A stretch of DNA of 64,000 nucleotides, taken from assembly GCF_022458985.1 (NCBI RefSeq), contig NC_061788.1:1713826-1777825 (forward strand). Reading direction: 5' to 3'. A program made the translations under genes and the position numbers. This DNA is from Mugil cephalus. Taxonomy: Eukaryota; Chordata; Actinopteri; Mugiliformes; Mugilidae. Below the pieces are notes generated by a model that made no database searches, was not told the origin of the DNA, and saw only the letters and a list, made by a program, of their open reading frames with translations. Of this stretch, positions 1-13,500 are shown in pieces (position 1 is the stretch's first letter; each line of letters starts with the position of its first letter).

Positions 1-1285
1 TTTCAAAGTCTGAGTTTGACACAGTTCTAGGTCTCAAAAAGAGGACATGTCCAGGAAAAAGAGGACGCCTGGTCACCTCAGCTACTTGGTAGGTGAAGAA
101 GCTAGGAGATGCTACCGTTAGCTAGGAAGCTGGGGAGAGCTACTATTGGCTGGAAGCCGAGGAAGAGCTACAATTAACTGGGAGGCTAGATAGAGTAACT
201 ATTAACTGAGTGGCTAGGAAGCTAGAAGGAGTGACTCTTAGCTTGAAAGCTAGGAAGCTGGGAGGGGCTACTATTAGCTGGGAGGCTAGGAAGCTAGAAG
301 GAGCTACTATTAGCTGGGAGGCTAGCAAGAGTTAATATTAGCTGAGTTAACAGGAAGAGCTAATATTAGTTAGGAGGCTAGGAATTAAATGGAGTGACGA
401 TTAGGTGGGAGGCTAAGAACCTAGAAAGAGCTACTATTAGCTGGGAGGCTAGGAAGCTGGGAGGAGCTACTATTAGCTGGGAGGGTAGGAAGAGTTACTA
501 TTAGCTGAGAGGCTAGGAAGCTAGAAGGAGTGACTGTTAGCTTGAAAGCTGGGAGGGGCCACTATTAGCTGAGAGGCTAAGAAGAGCTATTATTAGCTGG
601 GAGGCTAGGAATTAAAATGAGTGACTATTAGCTGGGAGGCCAGAAAGTTATAAAGAGCGATTATGAGCCGAGAGGCTAGGAAGCTGGGAGGAGTTACTAT
701 TAGCTTGAAAGCTGGGAGGGGCCACTATTAGCTGGGAGGCTAGGAAGCTAGAAGGAGCTACTATTAGCTGGGAGGCTGGCAAGAGTTAATATTAGCTGAG
801 TTAGTAGGAAGAGCTAAGTTAGGAGGCTAGGAATTAAAAGGAGTGACTATTAGGTGGGAGGCTAAGAACCTAGAAAGAGCTACTATTAGCTGGGAAGCTA
901 GGAAGCTGGGAGGAGCTACTATTAGCTGGGAGGGTAGGAAGCTAGAAGGAGTGACTCTTAGCTTGAAAGCTGGGAGGGGCCACTATTAGCTGAGAGGCTA
1001 AGAAGCGCTATTATTAGCTAGGAGGCTAGCAAGAGTTAATATTAGCTGAGTTAGTAGGAAGAGCTAATATTAGTTAGGAGGCTAGGAATTAAAAGGAGTG
1101 ACTATTAGGTGGGAGGCTAAGAACCTAGAAAGAGCTACTATTAGCTGGGAGGCTAGGAAGCTGGGAGGAGCTACTATTAGCTGGGAGGCTAGGAAGCTAG
1201 AAGGCGCTACTATTAGCATGCTGGGAGGGTTTGGAGACCAGGACTAATACTTAAATGAAGGAGTTTATCGGAGGGCAACACTTAC
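1..1285. repeat. grk3 intron 12 (partial) with a GCTAGGAAG-type minisatellite
   Basis: From about 95 to 1225 the intron is a degenerate minisatellite built from short words (CTATTAGCTGGGAGG, CTAGGAAGCTAGAAGG) in units of roughly 30-40 bp with indels. Blocks recur with higher order; for example, 'taggaattaaa' followed by 'gagtgactatta' appears several times. Open frames through it are artefacts of the repeat. The first ~90 bases show nothing I recognise. Confidence 0.85.
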
Positions 1286-1380
1286 ACGCTGGCGTGAGGC
1301 TTCTTCTTGGAGAAGTCGCAGGCGAGGCCGAGGTCGGAGATCCGAACGTGGCCGTGTTCATCCAACAGGATATTAGCTGG
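1286..1380 (-). CDS. grk3: grk3 coding exon 12 (DLG motif)
   Basis: 95 nt encoding [20 protein letters not shown] then [11 protein letters not shown] plus GT of the next Val. Contains the magnesium-binding Asp335 of DLG. Acceptor ccctcag, donor gtaagt. It is the last exon in the window; the following GTHGYMAPE exon is not seen in bases 1-1285. Confidence 0.95.
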
Positions 1381-1551
1381 CTGAGGGAGGAAACACACAC
1401 GGAGGTGATGCTGCTGCTGACGGAGGAGGAGGAGGAGGAGGAGGACACAGATAAGATCACAAGCGTCGGAGTTCATGGCGGAGGCCTCGCTAATTCATGA
1501 CTTAAGTTCCAATTTCCGGCAGCAGAGGATAGAGACAATAAAAAAAAAGAA

Positions 1552-1586
<35 letters not shown>

Positions 1587-4500
1587 CTGTGTGCTGTCCT
1601 GGTTAACCTCTCCCCCACCCTCCACCCCCCACAGAAGTATTTAACTGTTTATCGAGGCCCTAAAACTGCTCCTCGACTTCCAGCAAAAATATATCTGTTA
1701 TTATGGCAACCGGTCCAAACAGGAGGAACCAGAGGGAAAACAGGACGGAGGAGAGGACGGCTGCAACCGCTCCTCTGAGGAGGTTTGATGGAGGATCAGA
1801 GGATGTCTCTGCAGGAGGAGGAGCAGGAGCAGGAGGAGGAGGAGGAGCAGGAGGAGGAGCAGGAGGAGGAGTCTGGTGGATCAACACGTCTAAAACCTCC
1901 TCGACAGAGATGAGCCGTTACCATGGAGACTGAACACAATGATCAGATGTAGGAGTTCACATCAAAACATCAAACACGACACAAGGTCACTGAGGAAGAA
2001 GAAGAAGAACAAAGAGGAGAAGAAGGGGGTGGGGAGAATAAAAGGGAGGAGGTGCGGGAGGAGAAGGAGGTGGAAGAAGGAGAAGAAGAACAAGGAGGAT
2101 GTAGTGGAGGAGGATTAGAAGGAAAGAATCACGAGAAAGAGGTGAAGAAGAAGAAATTGGATGAAAAGAAGAAGAACAAGAACGATGTGATGGAGGAAGA
2201 GAAGAAGAAGATAAAGATGAAGGTGGAGGAGAAGAAGAAAGGGACAAGACAGGGAGCGAGGTGGAGGAGGATAATAATGAAGAGGATGAAAAGGAGGTGG
2301 AGGAGAAGAAGAAGATGGAGACATGGAGCCACAGAGAGAGGAGGTGCAGGAGGAGGAGGTGAAGGAGTGAGGAGGTGCAGGAGGTGGAGGAGGTGCAGTG
2401 AGGAGTAAGTGAGGAGGGGGAAGAGGAGGAGTGAATGAGGAGGTGGAGAAGGAGGAGGAGGAGGCGGAGGGAGGAGTGAGGAGGTGGAGTGAGTAGATGC
2501 AGGAGGAGGAGATGGAGCAGGAGGTGGAGGAGGAGGAGTGAGTGAGGAGGAGGTGCAGGAGGAGGAGGTGCAGGAGGAGGAGGAGGAGGAGGAGTAAGTG
2601 AGTGAGGAGGTGGCGGAGGAGGAGGTGCAGGAGGAGGCGCGGTACCTTGAGGTCTCTGTAGACCACGAAGCGGTTGTGCATGTGCTCCAGACCCAGGATG
2701 ATCTCTGCGGCGTAGAAACGCATCTCCTTCTCACTGAAGACACCGTGCTGGGACAGATGGTAGTGGAGGTCTCCTCCTGGATGGGGACACGGACACAGAC
2801 ACAGAGAGGACATCAGAGACACGTCCCAACACCTCCTCCCTCCTCCTCCCTCTGATCAACCCTCTCAGGGAGGAGACGAGGATCAATGTGAGACTCAGAC
2901 TCAGGAAGATCCTGATTAAACCACAACAATTCACTGACTCAGTCCATGTCCACATCTGTCCCTCTATCCTTCCATCCCTCCATCCTTCCTCCTCCCTCTA
3001 TCCCTCTATCCTTCCATCCCTCCATCCTTCCTCCTCTATCCTCTTCCTCCTTCTATCCTCTCTCTCTTATCCTCTTCTTCATCCTCCCTCCTTCCTCCTC
3101 CCTCTATCCTTCATCCCTCTATCCTTCCCTCCTCTCTATCCTTCCATCCTCTATCCCTCTATCCTTCCATCCCTCCATCCTTCCTCCTCCCTCTATCCCT
3201 CTATCCTTCCATCCCTCTATTCTTCCTCATCCTCACTCCTCTATCCTTCCTCTACTCCTCTATCCTCATCTTCATCTCCTCATCCCTCTATCCTTCCTCC
3301 ATCCTTCCATCCCTCCACATCCCTCTATCCTTCCATCCCTCCATCCTTCCTCCTCCCTCTATCCTTCCATCCTTCCTCCTCCCTCATCCCTCCACCTCCT
3401 TCTATCCTTCCTCCTCCCTCTATCCCTCCATCATTCCTCCATCCTTCCATCCCTCCATCTCTCTATCCCTCCTCATCCCTCTATCCCTCCTCATCCCTCC
3501 ATCCTTCCATCCCTCCATCTCTCTATCCCTCCTCATCCCTCTATCCCTCCTCATCCCTCCATCCTTCCATCCCTCTATCCCTCCTCCTCCCTCCATCCTT
3601 CCATCCCTCTATCTCTCCTCATCCCTCTATCCCTCCTCCTCCCTCCATCCTTCCATCCCTCTATCCTACCACCTCTCTCTATCCGTCCTCCTCCTCCTCC
3701 CTCTATCTCTCCTCATCCCTCTATCCTTCCTCCTCCCTCCTCATCCCATCCCTCTATTCTTCCTCATCCCTCCACCTCCTTCTATCCTTCCTCCTCCCTC
3801 TATCCCTCCATCCTTCCATCCCTCCATCTCTCTATCCCTCCTCATCCCTCTATCCTTCTATCCCTCCATCCATCCACCTCCCTCTATCCTTCCTCATCTC
3901 TCCATCCCTCCGTCCCTCTATCCTTTCATCCCTCCATCCCTCCGTCCCTCTATCCTTTCATCCCTCTATCCCTCCTCCTCCCTCCATCCTTCCATCCCTC
4001 TATCCTCCTCCTTGTGAATGGACTCCACACGTTTTAGTTGTGTTTGTTTTGACTCATCCTCCGTCTGCTCGTACTCTGGTTGTGGTTGTGCATCAGGTGG
4101 TGGAGTAATTGTTTTGTGTTGCTTGGAAACATCCATGTATTTACATGTGGGACAGGTTTGTTCTGCAGTAGCTGTGAGTGGAATAAAAGATTTCTGGAAT
4201 TTAAATGAGTCGCTCTTTGTACGTGTTTCCATTGAAATGTGTTTTTTGTTAATGTGTGATATCCCATAATTCTCTTAAATGTTGAGGAAACTGGACTTTA
4301 AATGAACTGGTCACATGACCCCCCTCACATAGAGGAGGAGGATGAAGAGGGTGGAGTTAAACTGGGGGGGTCGTACCGTTCATGAGGTCCAGGATGAAGC
4401 AGAGCTTGTCGGGGGTGTGGAAGGCGTACGTCATGCACACGATGAACGGGCAGTCCTGAAGAAAAGAGACCAAAAAAGAGACAAACCTGTTAATAATAAA

Positions 4501-7500
4501 CAGGGACGAGGACGAGGATGAGGAGGCGCAATTATACTGTAGATCATATTCTAATAATATTTAAATTTACATCCTGACATTTATTATTATTTATTTATGA
4601 TTTGATTTGTTACTATTTTTAGGTCATTTGTTTGTAGCTTCATATATTTACTCTCCATCTCTCTGACACCGTCTTAGATGATGCATTCATGAAAACTTGG
4701 AAATGAGAAACCTATGTTCCAGTTCTAGTATTTTGTGTTTTTGAACTGACCCCTGTGCTGACTAGTGACAGCATGATCCTCTCGTTCAGAGCCAGAGTCT
4801 CTCCCTGCTTCATCTTGATCCTCTTCTTGTCCAGACACTTCATGGCGTACCTGTCAATCAAACACATGTCAAACATACATCACACACACATCAAACACAG
4901 CCTTTAATTGATTGTTATTTTGTATTATTGTGCGTGTCCTCACATCTTCCCCGTGTCGGCCTTCCTGCAGCCGTACACCTCCCCGAAGCCGCCCCTGCCG
5001 ATGATCCGATGAACGCTGAAGTCGTTCATGGTGAGCTGAGGGAGAACCAGAGGAACCAGAGGAACCAGAGGAACCAGAGGAACCAGGACTTTAGAGAACT
5101 TTACAGAACAGCGGCGCGTCTTCAAGGCCCCGTCTGATATTTTTAGTCTAAGTGACAGAAATCATGTGTGGAGGGCGCGAAATGTTCGGACCAAAACAGG
5201 AAGTTAGTCACGTCCGTGTGAACAATGAGTTACTACACTTTTCATCTAATTAATATTAGAAGATGAAATCAGACAGGAAGAGTCTGGTTCGGTGCTTTCA
5301 TTTCTAAAATTAGTCCTGAAAGTGTCTCTACATTAAATCTGACTGGTTCCCTGTGAAACGTCTTTAATGTGACAGAGTCAGGATCAGATCAACAACCAGA
5401 CGTTCACTGTTCTGATCCTTTACTCCCTGAAACCTTCCTATCCTTCTTTCCTTTCCTACCTTACACCTTCCCTCCTTTCCTCCCTCCCTTCCCTCCATTC
5501 TACTGACCACATGGTGGCGCTGCTGCTGATTTAGTTCTGACTGAGGACGCAAATTAATGGCGACACGTTTTAATCCCTTTAAGAGCAGGTGGATGATGAA
5601 CATCAGAGCTTCACTCACGTGGATGTTGAGCTCCACGTTCTTCCACTGACAGAAACGAGTGAATTTGTCGCTGAAAAGAAAAAACACAAACAGTGAAATT
5701 GTGAGTTTCCTTCGAACGACGCCTGAATCTCCGTCGCTCTCAGTGTCGATGTCCTCACCTCTCGATGAACTTCTGGAAGATCTTCCCTCTCAAGCTGTCG
5801 CAGATTTCCACGATGTATGGCTGCAGACACACACACACACACAGTTGAGTTGAGTTTGTAATTGTCGTGTGAACGCATCGTGCAGCGTTGGCGTGAACCC
5901 TGAAGACGCCGTCGTATCTTTGAGCGTAAACAGTCAGAATAACCCGAATAAAAGCGGCGCTGTCGTCTAAAACAGGAAATCTTTGATTGAATTTACCGCC
6001 TGAAAGAAAACTCTTGTCTGGATTTAGTTTTTTTTTTTTTTTTTTTTTCCTGGGTGGCCTCTTTGCAAATTGACTCTTCACGCTAAATGTTTAATTAGCA
6101 GCAGTATGAAGCCGAGAGTCTGGGGTTTAAAAATAACGCGGATAACGTGGAGATGACGCGGACGCTCGCATTTCTGGAGGCCGACAACTTTTCTAGTCAC
6201 GTCACATACGCACACACGAAAAAAAAAAGAGAAAACAAACAAAGTTATTTTCAATCAAATGGGCGGTCGCCTTCCAGAAATAGCCTCGTAGCTTCTCCAG
6301 TTAGAAGAACACATGCTGCTGTTTATCAGAGCAGATAAACAGTGACCTGAGACGGTTTAGCTGTTTTCCTCCAGCTTTAAAGACGCACTCATGAGAGATT
6401 AGAGGAGATTACTTCAGGTTTAACTCTGAATCCTTCCACTCCAGCGCCTCTGTTAAACTGAAGAGGAGCCGGTTCTAAACCAGTTTAAGGAGCCGGGTTC
6501 TGGTCCTGGACGTTCACAGGAGTTTATAAAGTTAACTTTAGTTAACGCCGTTAAACTAGCTGCACTCACAGGACGAACCGTCGGGGAGGACGTACGGATA
6601 CACAGCGTCATGTTATGATGTTGTGATGTTCTACAGATGCAGCTTAAAATACACGTAGATATGAACATCACATGACACCAGAGATAATTCATTGGACAAA
6701 CTCAGTAAATGAACAAGATTAATTCCAATGATCCATTTCCAGCTGGTGCTGGAAGTGTTATACTGACACATGTGAACATATGTTAAATATGAAATAAAAC
6801 ACGGTAAAACTCAGCAGTTTTAAAGAAAATCAGCTTTTTAAATCCATTTCTGATCCTCATCTTTATTTTACATCATCAGATGTTTTAGTTTGTTTCAGTC
6901 GCTACTGAAGACGACGCAGTTTAGGAGGAAAAGTGTCAGAAAGAAGATTCTTCTATCAACGGACCCAGTGGTTAAAAGGAGGAGGATGAAGGAGGTTCAT
7001 TCATCAGCTGATCTAAAAGTTTATGACCAGAGCTTGAAAACCCTCAAACCAGAAAGTAAAGAGTCAAATGATCCGTTTCCAGTTTCTTGCTCTTGTGCAG
7101 TAAAAGTGTTGGTGGAGGAATTTGTTCCTGATCAGAAACACGACTTTTACTTTTAAAATCAATATTGTATCGGAAGAAAAACTCCATCGATGTTTTCTGC
7201 CCCTAGTTTAGATGGAACCAAATGTCCTGATTAGAACTGTTTGAATAGAAAAGCTCCATGTAAACACCTCGATGGGAATAAACACAAAGACGTTTCAAAC
7301 TGATCCATCATGTAAAAGATGAATCACAGTGAAGTCTTCACATCCCACGACATTAAATAAAGACGGAGGATCAGAAAAGCATTTAAAAAGTGATTTTTTC
7401 TTTAAAACTACTAGTGTTTAAAATATATACACATGTACTATGATGCAGAGTGGAAAAAATATCATAATTTATCATGATATTTTTTAAAAGAAAGAGAAAA

Positions 7501-10500
7501 GTTTAGTTTTGGGCCGATTGTGAAAACTTCCTCCACCACCAGCTGGAAATGGATCACTTGAATTAATCCTGATTTTTGACTCAATTTGTCCAATGAATTA
7601 TCGCTGTTCATCTGATGTTCAAATCAAATTGTCCCTGCTTATAGAGGATATGCATTGATGTCACTTCCTCCTGTGGCCACGCCCCCTGAGGGGCAGAAAC
7701 ACGGTGGAATTTATCAGTAAATACAGAGAAACCAGGAAAGATGTGGATTATCAGATCAAAATGGACTCAACTATGATCCATATGAACTAGTACGGATTTG
7801 GAAAAGTGGATTAGCCTCAGTTTCAGTTATGATAAATGTAGCTGAATAAAACGCTTTACTGAGAAGTAACGTTAGCCACACAATACTGTAGCATTAATAA
7901 TGTATCGTATCGCGACTCAAGTATCGTGATACGTATCGTGATACGTATCGTGAAGTCCTTCCCCACTCATACTGTGTTAGTGTCTGTTTCATGTCGTCTT
8001 TACCTTAAATCAGACCACGAATCTAAACCACGCTAGCTAGAAGAGCAGGTTTCTAAAGACTGAGGCTGCACCAGAACCAACCGAGTGGATCCAGTCTACT
8101 GGTTTCAGGACGCTGCATTAAGGAGCATCTAGTAAAATCAGAAAATTTACAGATTCATCCTGTAGAAGACGTCAAACAATCGACATCAACATGTCCTCGT
8201 CCTCGTCATCAGGGTTTAAGGCGACTCTGGCTACACAACACGGGAAATACCACAAACATCATCTGAAACACGTTTTATTCTTATTTTCTCCTTCTATTTT
8301 AGTTTAACTCCATTAACGTGTCCAGAGACGTAGCAGAGGAACCTAAAAATATCAGCCTCGGCCTCATGAGGAGCCGCTGGTATGAAAACAAGCATGTTTC
8401 TGTTTCCTTAAACGAATGCATTTCAAACATTTCTAGTTTGACGTCTTTACAGTGAGGACGTCTCCAGACGAGGACGTCTCCTCACAGCTCAGCTTAAACA
8501 TAAAGGAAAGAGATTTGGGTCGAGGTTAGGAAACGACAGGAGACACGGATTCAGATGAGTTTGTGTGTGAAACATAATTTACACCATGAAACGTGTAAAC
8601 TCAGTCATTACCGACCGGGACACGGTTCCTTCTGCAGGATTTAAGTCTGTGCTTGTTTCTGTGCGTCATCTGAACAACTTCATGTTTGAGAGTCTTTCCA
8701 TCAGAGATACATCAGAGATACAGCCGCTGATACGATATCCTACTGACCACATGGTGGCGCTGCTGCTGATTTACACACAGACTGAGACCAGATCTCTGGT
8801 TCTGACTGAGGACGAATTAATGGAGACACGTTTTAACCTCTTATCATTGTTATCAGGACGGACTCAAAGTAAAGTGACTCATGGTCTTAGTTTCCTCTGA
8901 AAGTCAAGACTCTGAAGTTTCATCATAAAAGTCAGAATCTCTCTAAGTGGTTTAGAAATAAATGTTTTGGTTGGATCCTATAATGACTTTTATGGATCCA
9001 GTCCAGTGACTACGCTGAGCTCTGATTAACGTCCTGAGACCCGCCGTCCTCATATGGGGACGTTTTAGGTTTGTCGCAGCTCATTCTGCTTCATTTAGAC
9101 CCGTCGGCCTCATGTGCTGGTAACCGAGGGTCAATACACTAGTTTATTTATCTTTATTTGGTTTGATATGACATGAAAATCTAACACGTTCAAAGGTACA
9201 CGTTTGTGCATCGTTTCCAATTCTGCTTTTGCGTTAAACTTTTATATTCTGGTTACACATTGGGGACATAATTTATTCCAAAAACAAAAGCTGAAGTCCT
9301 ACTAATCCCAATTTGAAGATCTTAAAGAAATTCAGATGCATTCAAAACAAATGCAGGAGGTTAAAGGGTTAATGAATGAATGAATGAATGAATGAATTAA
9401 TTAAGACCCGGTGTGAACCCGGGGGGGTGTTTGGAACTTGACTGCTGTTGGTTTTCGTGGAACCAGGTGAGTTACAGGTGACGGGTTCGTACCTGGAACA
9501 GAGTCGGGGGAACCTGCTTCTTGGCCAAGTGACTCTGAACGTGATCCACCGCCTTCTTGGAAAATGGCTGAAACAAAAGTGAAGGCGATAAAATGAAGGG
9601 TCATTAAAATGCAGCTCCAGCAGTAATTTCAGTTCTGTTTTCTCTGAGAGAGGATGTGATGCCCCCCCCCTCCCTCCGCCCCCCCATCCCCAGCCATGGA
9701 GCCTGTAGCAGAACACTCATCTCTGTGTGAGCGTGGGCGGCGCGTTTAATAACTTCCTCCCTTCGGACCGAAGCAGCAGCAGCACTAACTTCGCTTGTTG
9801 TGCGATTGTTGTCGTGTGTGTAGAGTTTGGTTTGTAGTAAACGTGGCCTCGTTCCAGCAGCTTTGCCAGAAGAAGAGCTTTTAAAAACCGGACCCATTTC
9901 ATGCTCACAAACAAGTTTGTGGCAGAAAAATAATCTTGCAAAAGATCTGCCGGGCCAATCAGATGGTTTGTGGGCGGAGCTTAATGCCTCAGTGACCTAA
10001 TGTATCCTTTTATTAAAATATATGAATTTATTAGTTTTTCTTTTTAAAAATCATATTAAAATGTTTCATATTCGATTTTATATAGTTTTATTCTTATTTT
10101 CTTTGTTCATGGATTTTAATGAATTACACTAAACTTCCCTTGACTCTTGATTTTTTAAAATTTATTTCCCAACTATTACATATGGGGAGTTATTATTATT
10201 ATTATTATTATTATTATAAAAAATGCGTAACAATTTTATTTATATTTACATTAACTTATATAGTTTGTTCATAGGTTTACTGATGTAAACTCTAACCTCT
10301 TCATTTACATATTATTATTTTGTTTGTCTCCAATAGAAAATGTTAAAAAATAATTAAAAATTTAAAAATAAATGTATAAATAATAATAAAAAATATAGTA
10401 TCCAAATATGTCATGATTATAATAAAAGTAATTATTACCATCTGTTTTAAAACCAGAATGAAAATTATTTTAAGAAATTATTATTTTTATCTTATTTATA

Positions 10501-13500
10501 TTTACGTTCACTTGCCCATTTAATCGGTTTACTGAAGTAAACTAAATTTCTGGTTATTTATTTTTTTATTATTTATGCATAACTATTTTGTTTGTCTACA
10601 ATAATAAAAAATTAAACAATCTTAAAAATAAATCTATTTGTAAATATTGCGTTCAAATATGTCACGATTATGTTCGACTTAAAAGTTAATTATTATTATT
10701 ATTACTATTACCTTTTTTCTTTTTTAAACTAGAATAATTAAAAATTACTAGACAAAACTTCTTGTCTGCTCATAATATATGTACTTTTGTGTTTTCAATA
10801 ATAAATAAAATAAATCTATTTCTAAATATTGTGTTCAGCTGTGTCATAATTATGTTAAAATATAAGTTCATTATTTAGCAGTTAACCAAAAGATTAATAC
10901 TACTGAGAAAAACAGTTGATATAATGAATAAAAAAATCTATTTATTGAATAAAATATGAATTTCTTGCAGCTGTAACCAGCAGAATTATTGGTAGACGTG
11001 TTTTCCTGATCTTTTCTAGCTTGTAAACCATGTGACAGTCCTCTAAGACATTAAACGGGAGCTTTGTGGAGACGCAGCCTCTCAGCAGGTGTGAGCTCTG
11101 AATGTACTTGACCCCCCGGGTGCACGGTGACGTAACCAGTGTGTGTCTGAAGGTGGCGCCCTCACATGTGAACAGGAGAGCAGCTCCTTCATGATGTAGC
11201 CGTCGTAAATCTGCCGGCTGCGGCTCAGCCTCTCGTCCTCCGAGTCCAGCTTCTCGTAGTCCTTGATCTGAAACAGAGACACCGGGGTCGGCTTCCTGGG
11301 ACGGGCTGAATCTGAGCGCGGCTGGATTTACGCGACTAATTCCACCTACATGACGCTCGGTACTTACTTCTTCGTAGAACTTGAGCTGTGGCACGGCCTC
11401 GTCGATCTCGTTCATGCAGAAGTCCTTGAACAGCAGGAAGCCTGAGGGAGTGAGGAGGAAATAAATGATAATCTGATGTGTTGGTCTGCTGCATTAAAAA
11501 GGACCATTTAACCCCAGAGGTGCACGTCTCTGATATGTAATATTGGCTCATTTTCCTGTATATAGTATTAAAGTTTCATGTGTTTTATTGGGTTTTACTG
11601 TGTGATGATCTGTTGAGTTATTTTTGTGCTATAATTTTAATCCAGTGGAGCAAAGATTGGCATCAACGTTCATAAACTGTCTCTGGATCCATTAAAATAC
11701 CCAAACAGTGACTGGGATCAAGTCTCAGTCATGTAGGTGGTGTTGATCCAAGAGGCGTTTAGAAAAAAGAAAAAGGAAAAAGCAGCTGGACTTGTGATTG
11801 GGATTAAACCAAACCCACGAAGGAAATCTAGACAAAAAGCTAAAGCCACATAAAAAATATTTTAATGGCGCTGATGCGCCGGGATGAACCTCTGCTGAGG
11901 AGCTGGTTGGGACGTTTGTTCTCCCCTCAGGATGAACTCAAAATGATTTAAACTGATTTAAAACAACAAAACTAATGACACACCATCCCTCCGCTGTGTT
12001 AGAAGCTAATAACCAAACACCACAATTAAAGAAAAATGAAAAAATTAGTCACGAATCTTTTAATTAAACATCCAGTGGCTCCAGATTTTCGGGAGCTGTG
12101 GTGAAGCGAGGCGTTAAATTAAATCGATGTTTAATGAACCAACAGAAATAATCGGCAGATTAAAGGATAAAGCTAATACCCGCTAGTTGTATAGCTAATA
12201 GCTAACACGACTGAGAGCCTATAAAAACACTGTATACGGCCGCACTATCAGCACATTCATCATTACGCTTTATTACTGATGAACCATTTATCTTCTCATC
12301 ACAGAACCAAACAACATTAAACATCCGGAACAAACCCTCCCAGGTTTGTTGTGGCAGGAAGTTGTTGCTCGTTCGTGCAAAGGACCAATCAGATCGTAAG
12401 TCATCAGGGCACCAAGGAGTTCACTTTGTTTACAGCAAAATGGCCGACGACCGTCGAAGCTGCCAAAAATCAGAGAAGGAGGAAGTAGAATCGTGTGACT
12501 AACGCGTCGGCTGTAAATGAGTCAGCGTGATGTGGATGTGGTGAAGTGGTAGTAGGACATCATCTAAACACAACGGCTGCAGCCAAACAACAACAACAAC
12601 AACAAACTTTAGACCGAATGATTAACCTCCTGAGACCTGAGCTTCGTCTCACATGCATTTTTAATTTCTCCAAGGTGTTTGAGAGAAGTAGGGACTAAGA
12701 AGCACCAACACTGAGCATCGCTACGAACAATAAGTAGTTTCTGAAGTAAAAAAACAGGGATTATTTTACTGTGTAAAACCATAAAGTCACCAACAAAACA
12801 TAAAACTATTTATTTTAATTCCTCAACATTGCTGAGCAAACAATAAAATCCCAACATCCTCATTACTAATGATAAAATTAGTTAAATTTGAGGTTAATAT
12901 CAAATTACAGAAGTTAATTAACATAAATAAACAAGTTACACACTAAAATAGTTTCACAATGATTAGTGTATTGACCCTTTGCTGCCACCAGACGTCAGAC
13001 TAGAGCGTCCACTTACGAGGACAACAGGTTTAAATGAAGCAGAATAAGAAGCAGAACTTAAAAACCTAACGTCCCCGTATGAGGACACAGGGTCTCAGTG
13101 GGTTCTACGCAGAGAAAGGTTTCCTGGAGACTAATCTTCTGATCAGAGCGGGTTAGTGAGTTCATGGAGCTTCCTCTCCACATCTACATTAACTGAGACG
13201 GAAAGAAAGATTCACTGGACTGGATCCAAAAATACGTTAGGAATCAACTCTTTTGATGAGATGTTAAAATGTGTTGCTAGGGGAAACGTGGGCGGTGCTG
13301 AAGGGGAACGTGTCAGGGAACATCACAGCCTACATTAGGTGATGTGACACTTGTGGACGGCACACTGTGTCCGACAGATACCCACACTGGAGTAAACAAC
13401 TGTAGCGCCACGCAGCTCCATTTACTACTGGCCTTAATAATGGATCGAGGCTGCCCTGCTCTTATTAAGGCGGCCGATTCTTCCCCCCAGTCACATAATT

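Larger units (their letters stand above)
5821..9492. other. grk3 intron 5: repeats only
   Basis: 3.67 kb with no convincing exon. Contents: a CA run at the 5820s; a T run near 6030; inverted copies at about 6660-6760 and 7530-7620; a palindrome-rich stretch at 7900-7960; a dispersed-repeat copy at 8740-8850; a second family at 8879-8952; a TTAA-bounded element at 9026-9364; and a (TGAA)n run at 9370-9400. Confidence 0.7.

Noticed and set aside
2115-2822. 235-codon minus-strand frame
   Set aside because: Only the first part is real (grk3 exon 11, 2776-2646); the remainder is read-through past the gtaccg donor into the repeat array.
2888-4108. Long open frames (up to 406 codons) rich in Ser, Pro, His and Leu on the plus strand
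   Set aside because: They run through the polypyrimidine minisatellite, where stops are excluded by composition; they overlap in two frames and have no splice or promoter context.
4321-4456. Assignment of the kinase to grk2 rather than grk3
   Set aside because: GRK2 and GRK3 are very close here, but [22 protein letters not shown] and the crystallin neighbours fit GRK3 better.
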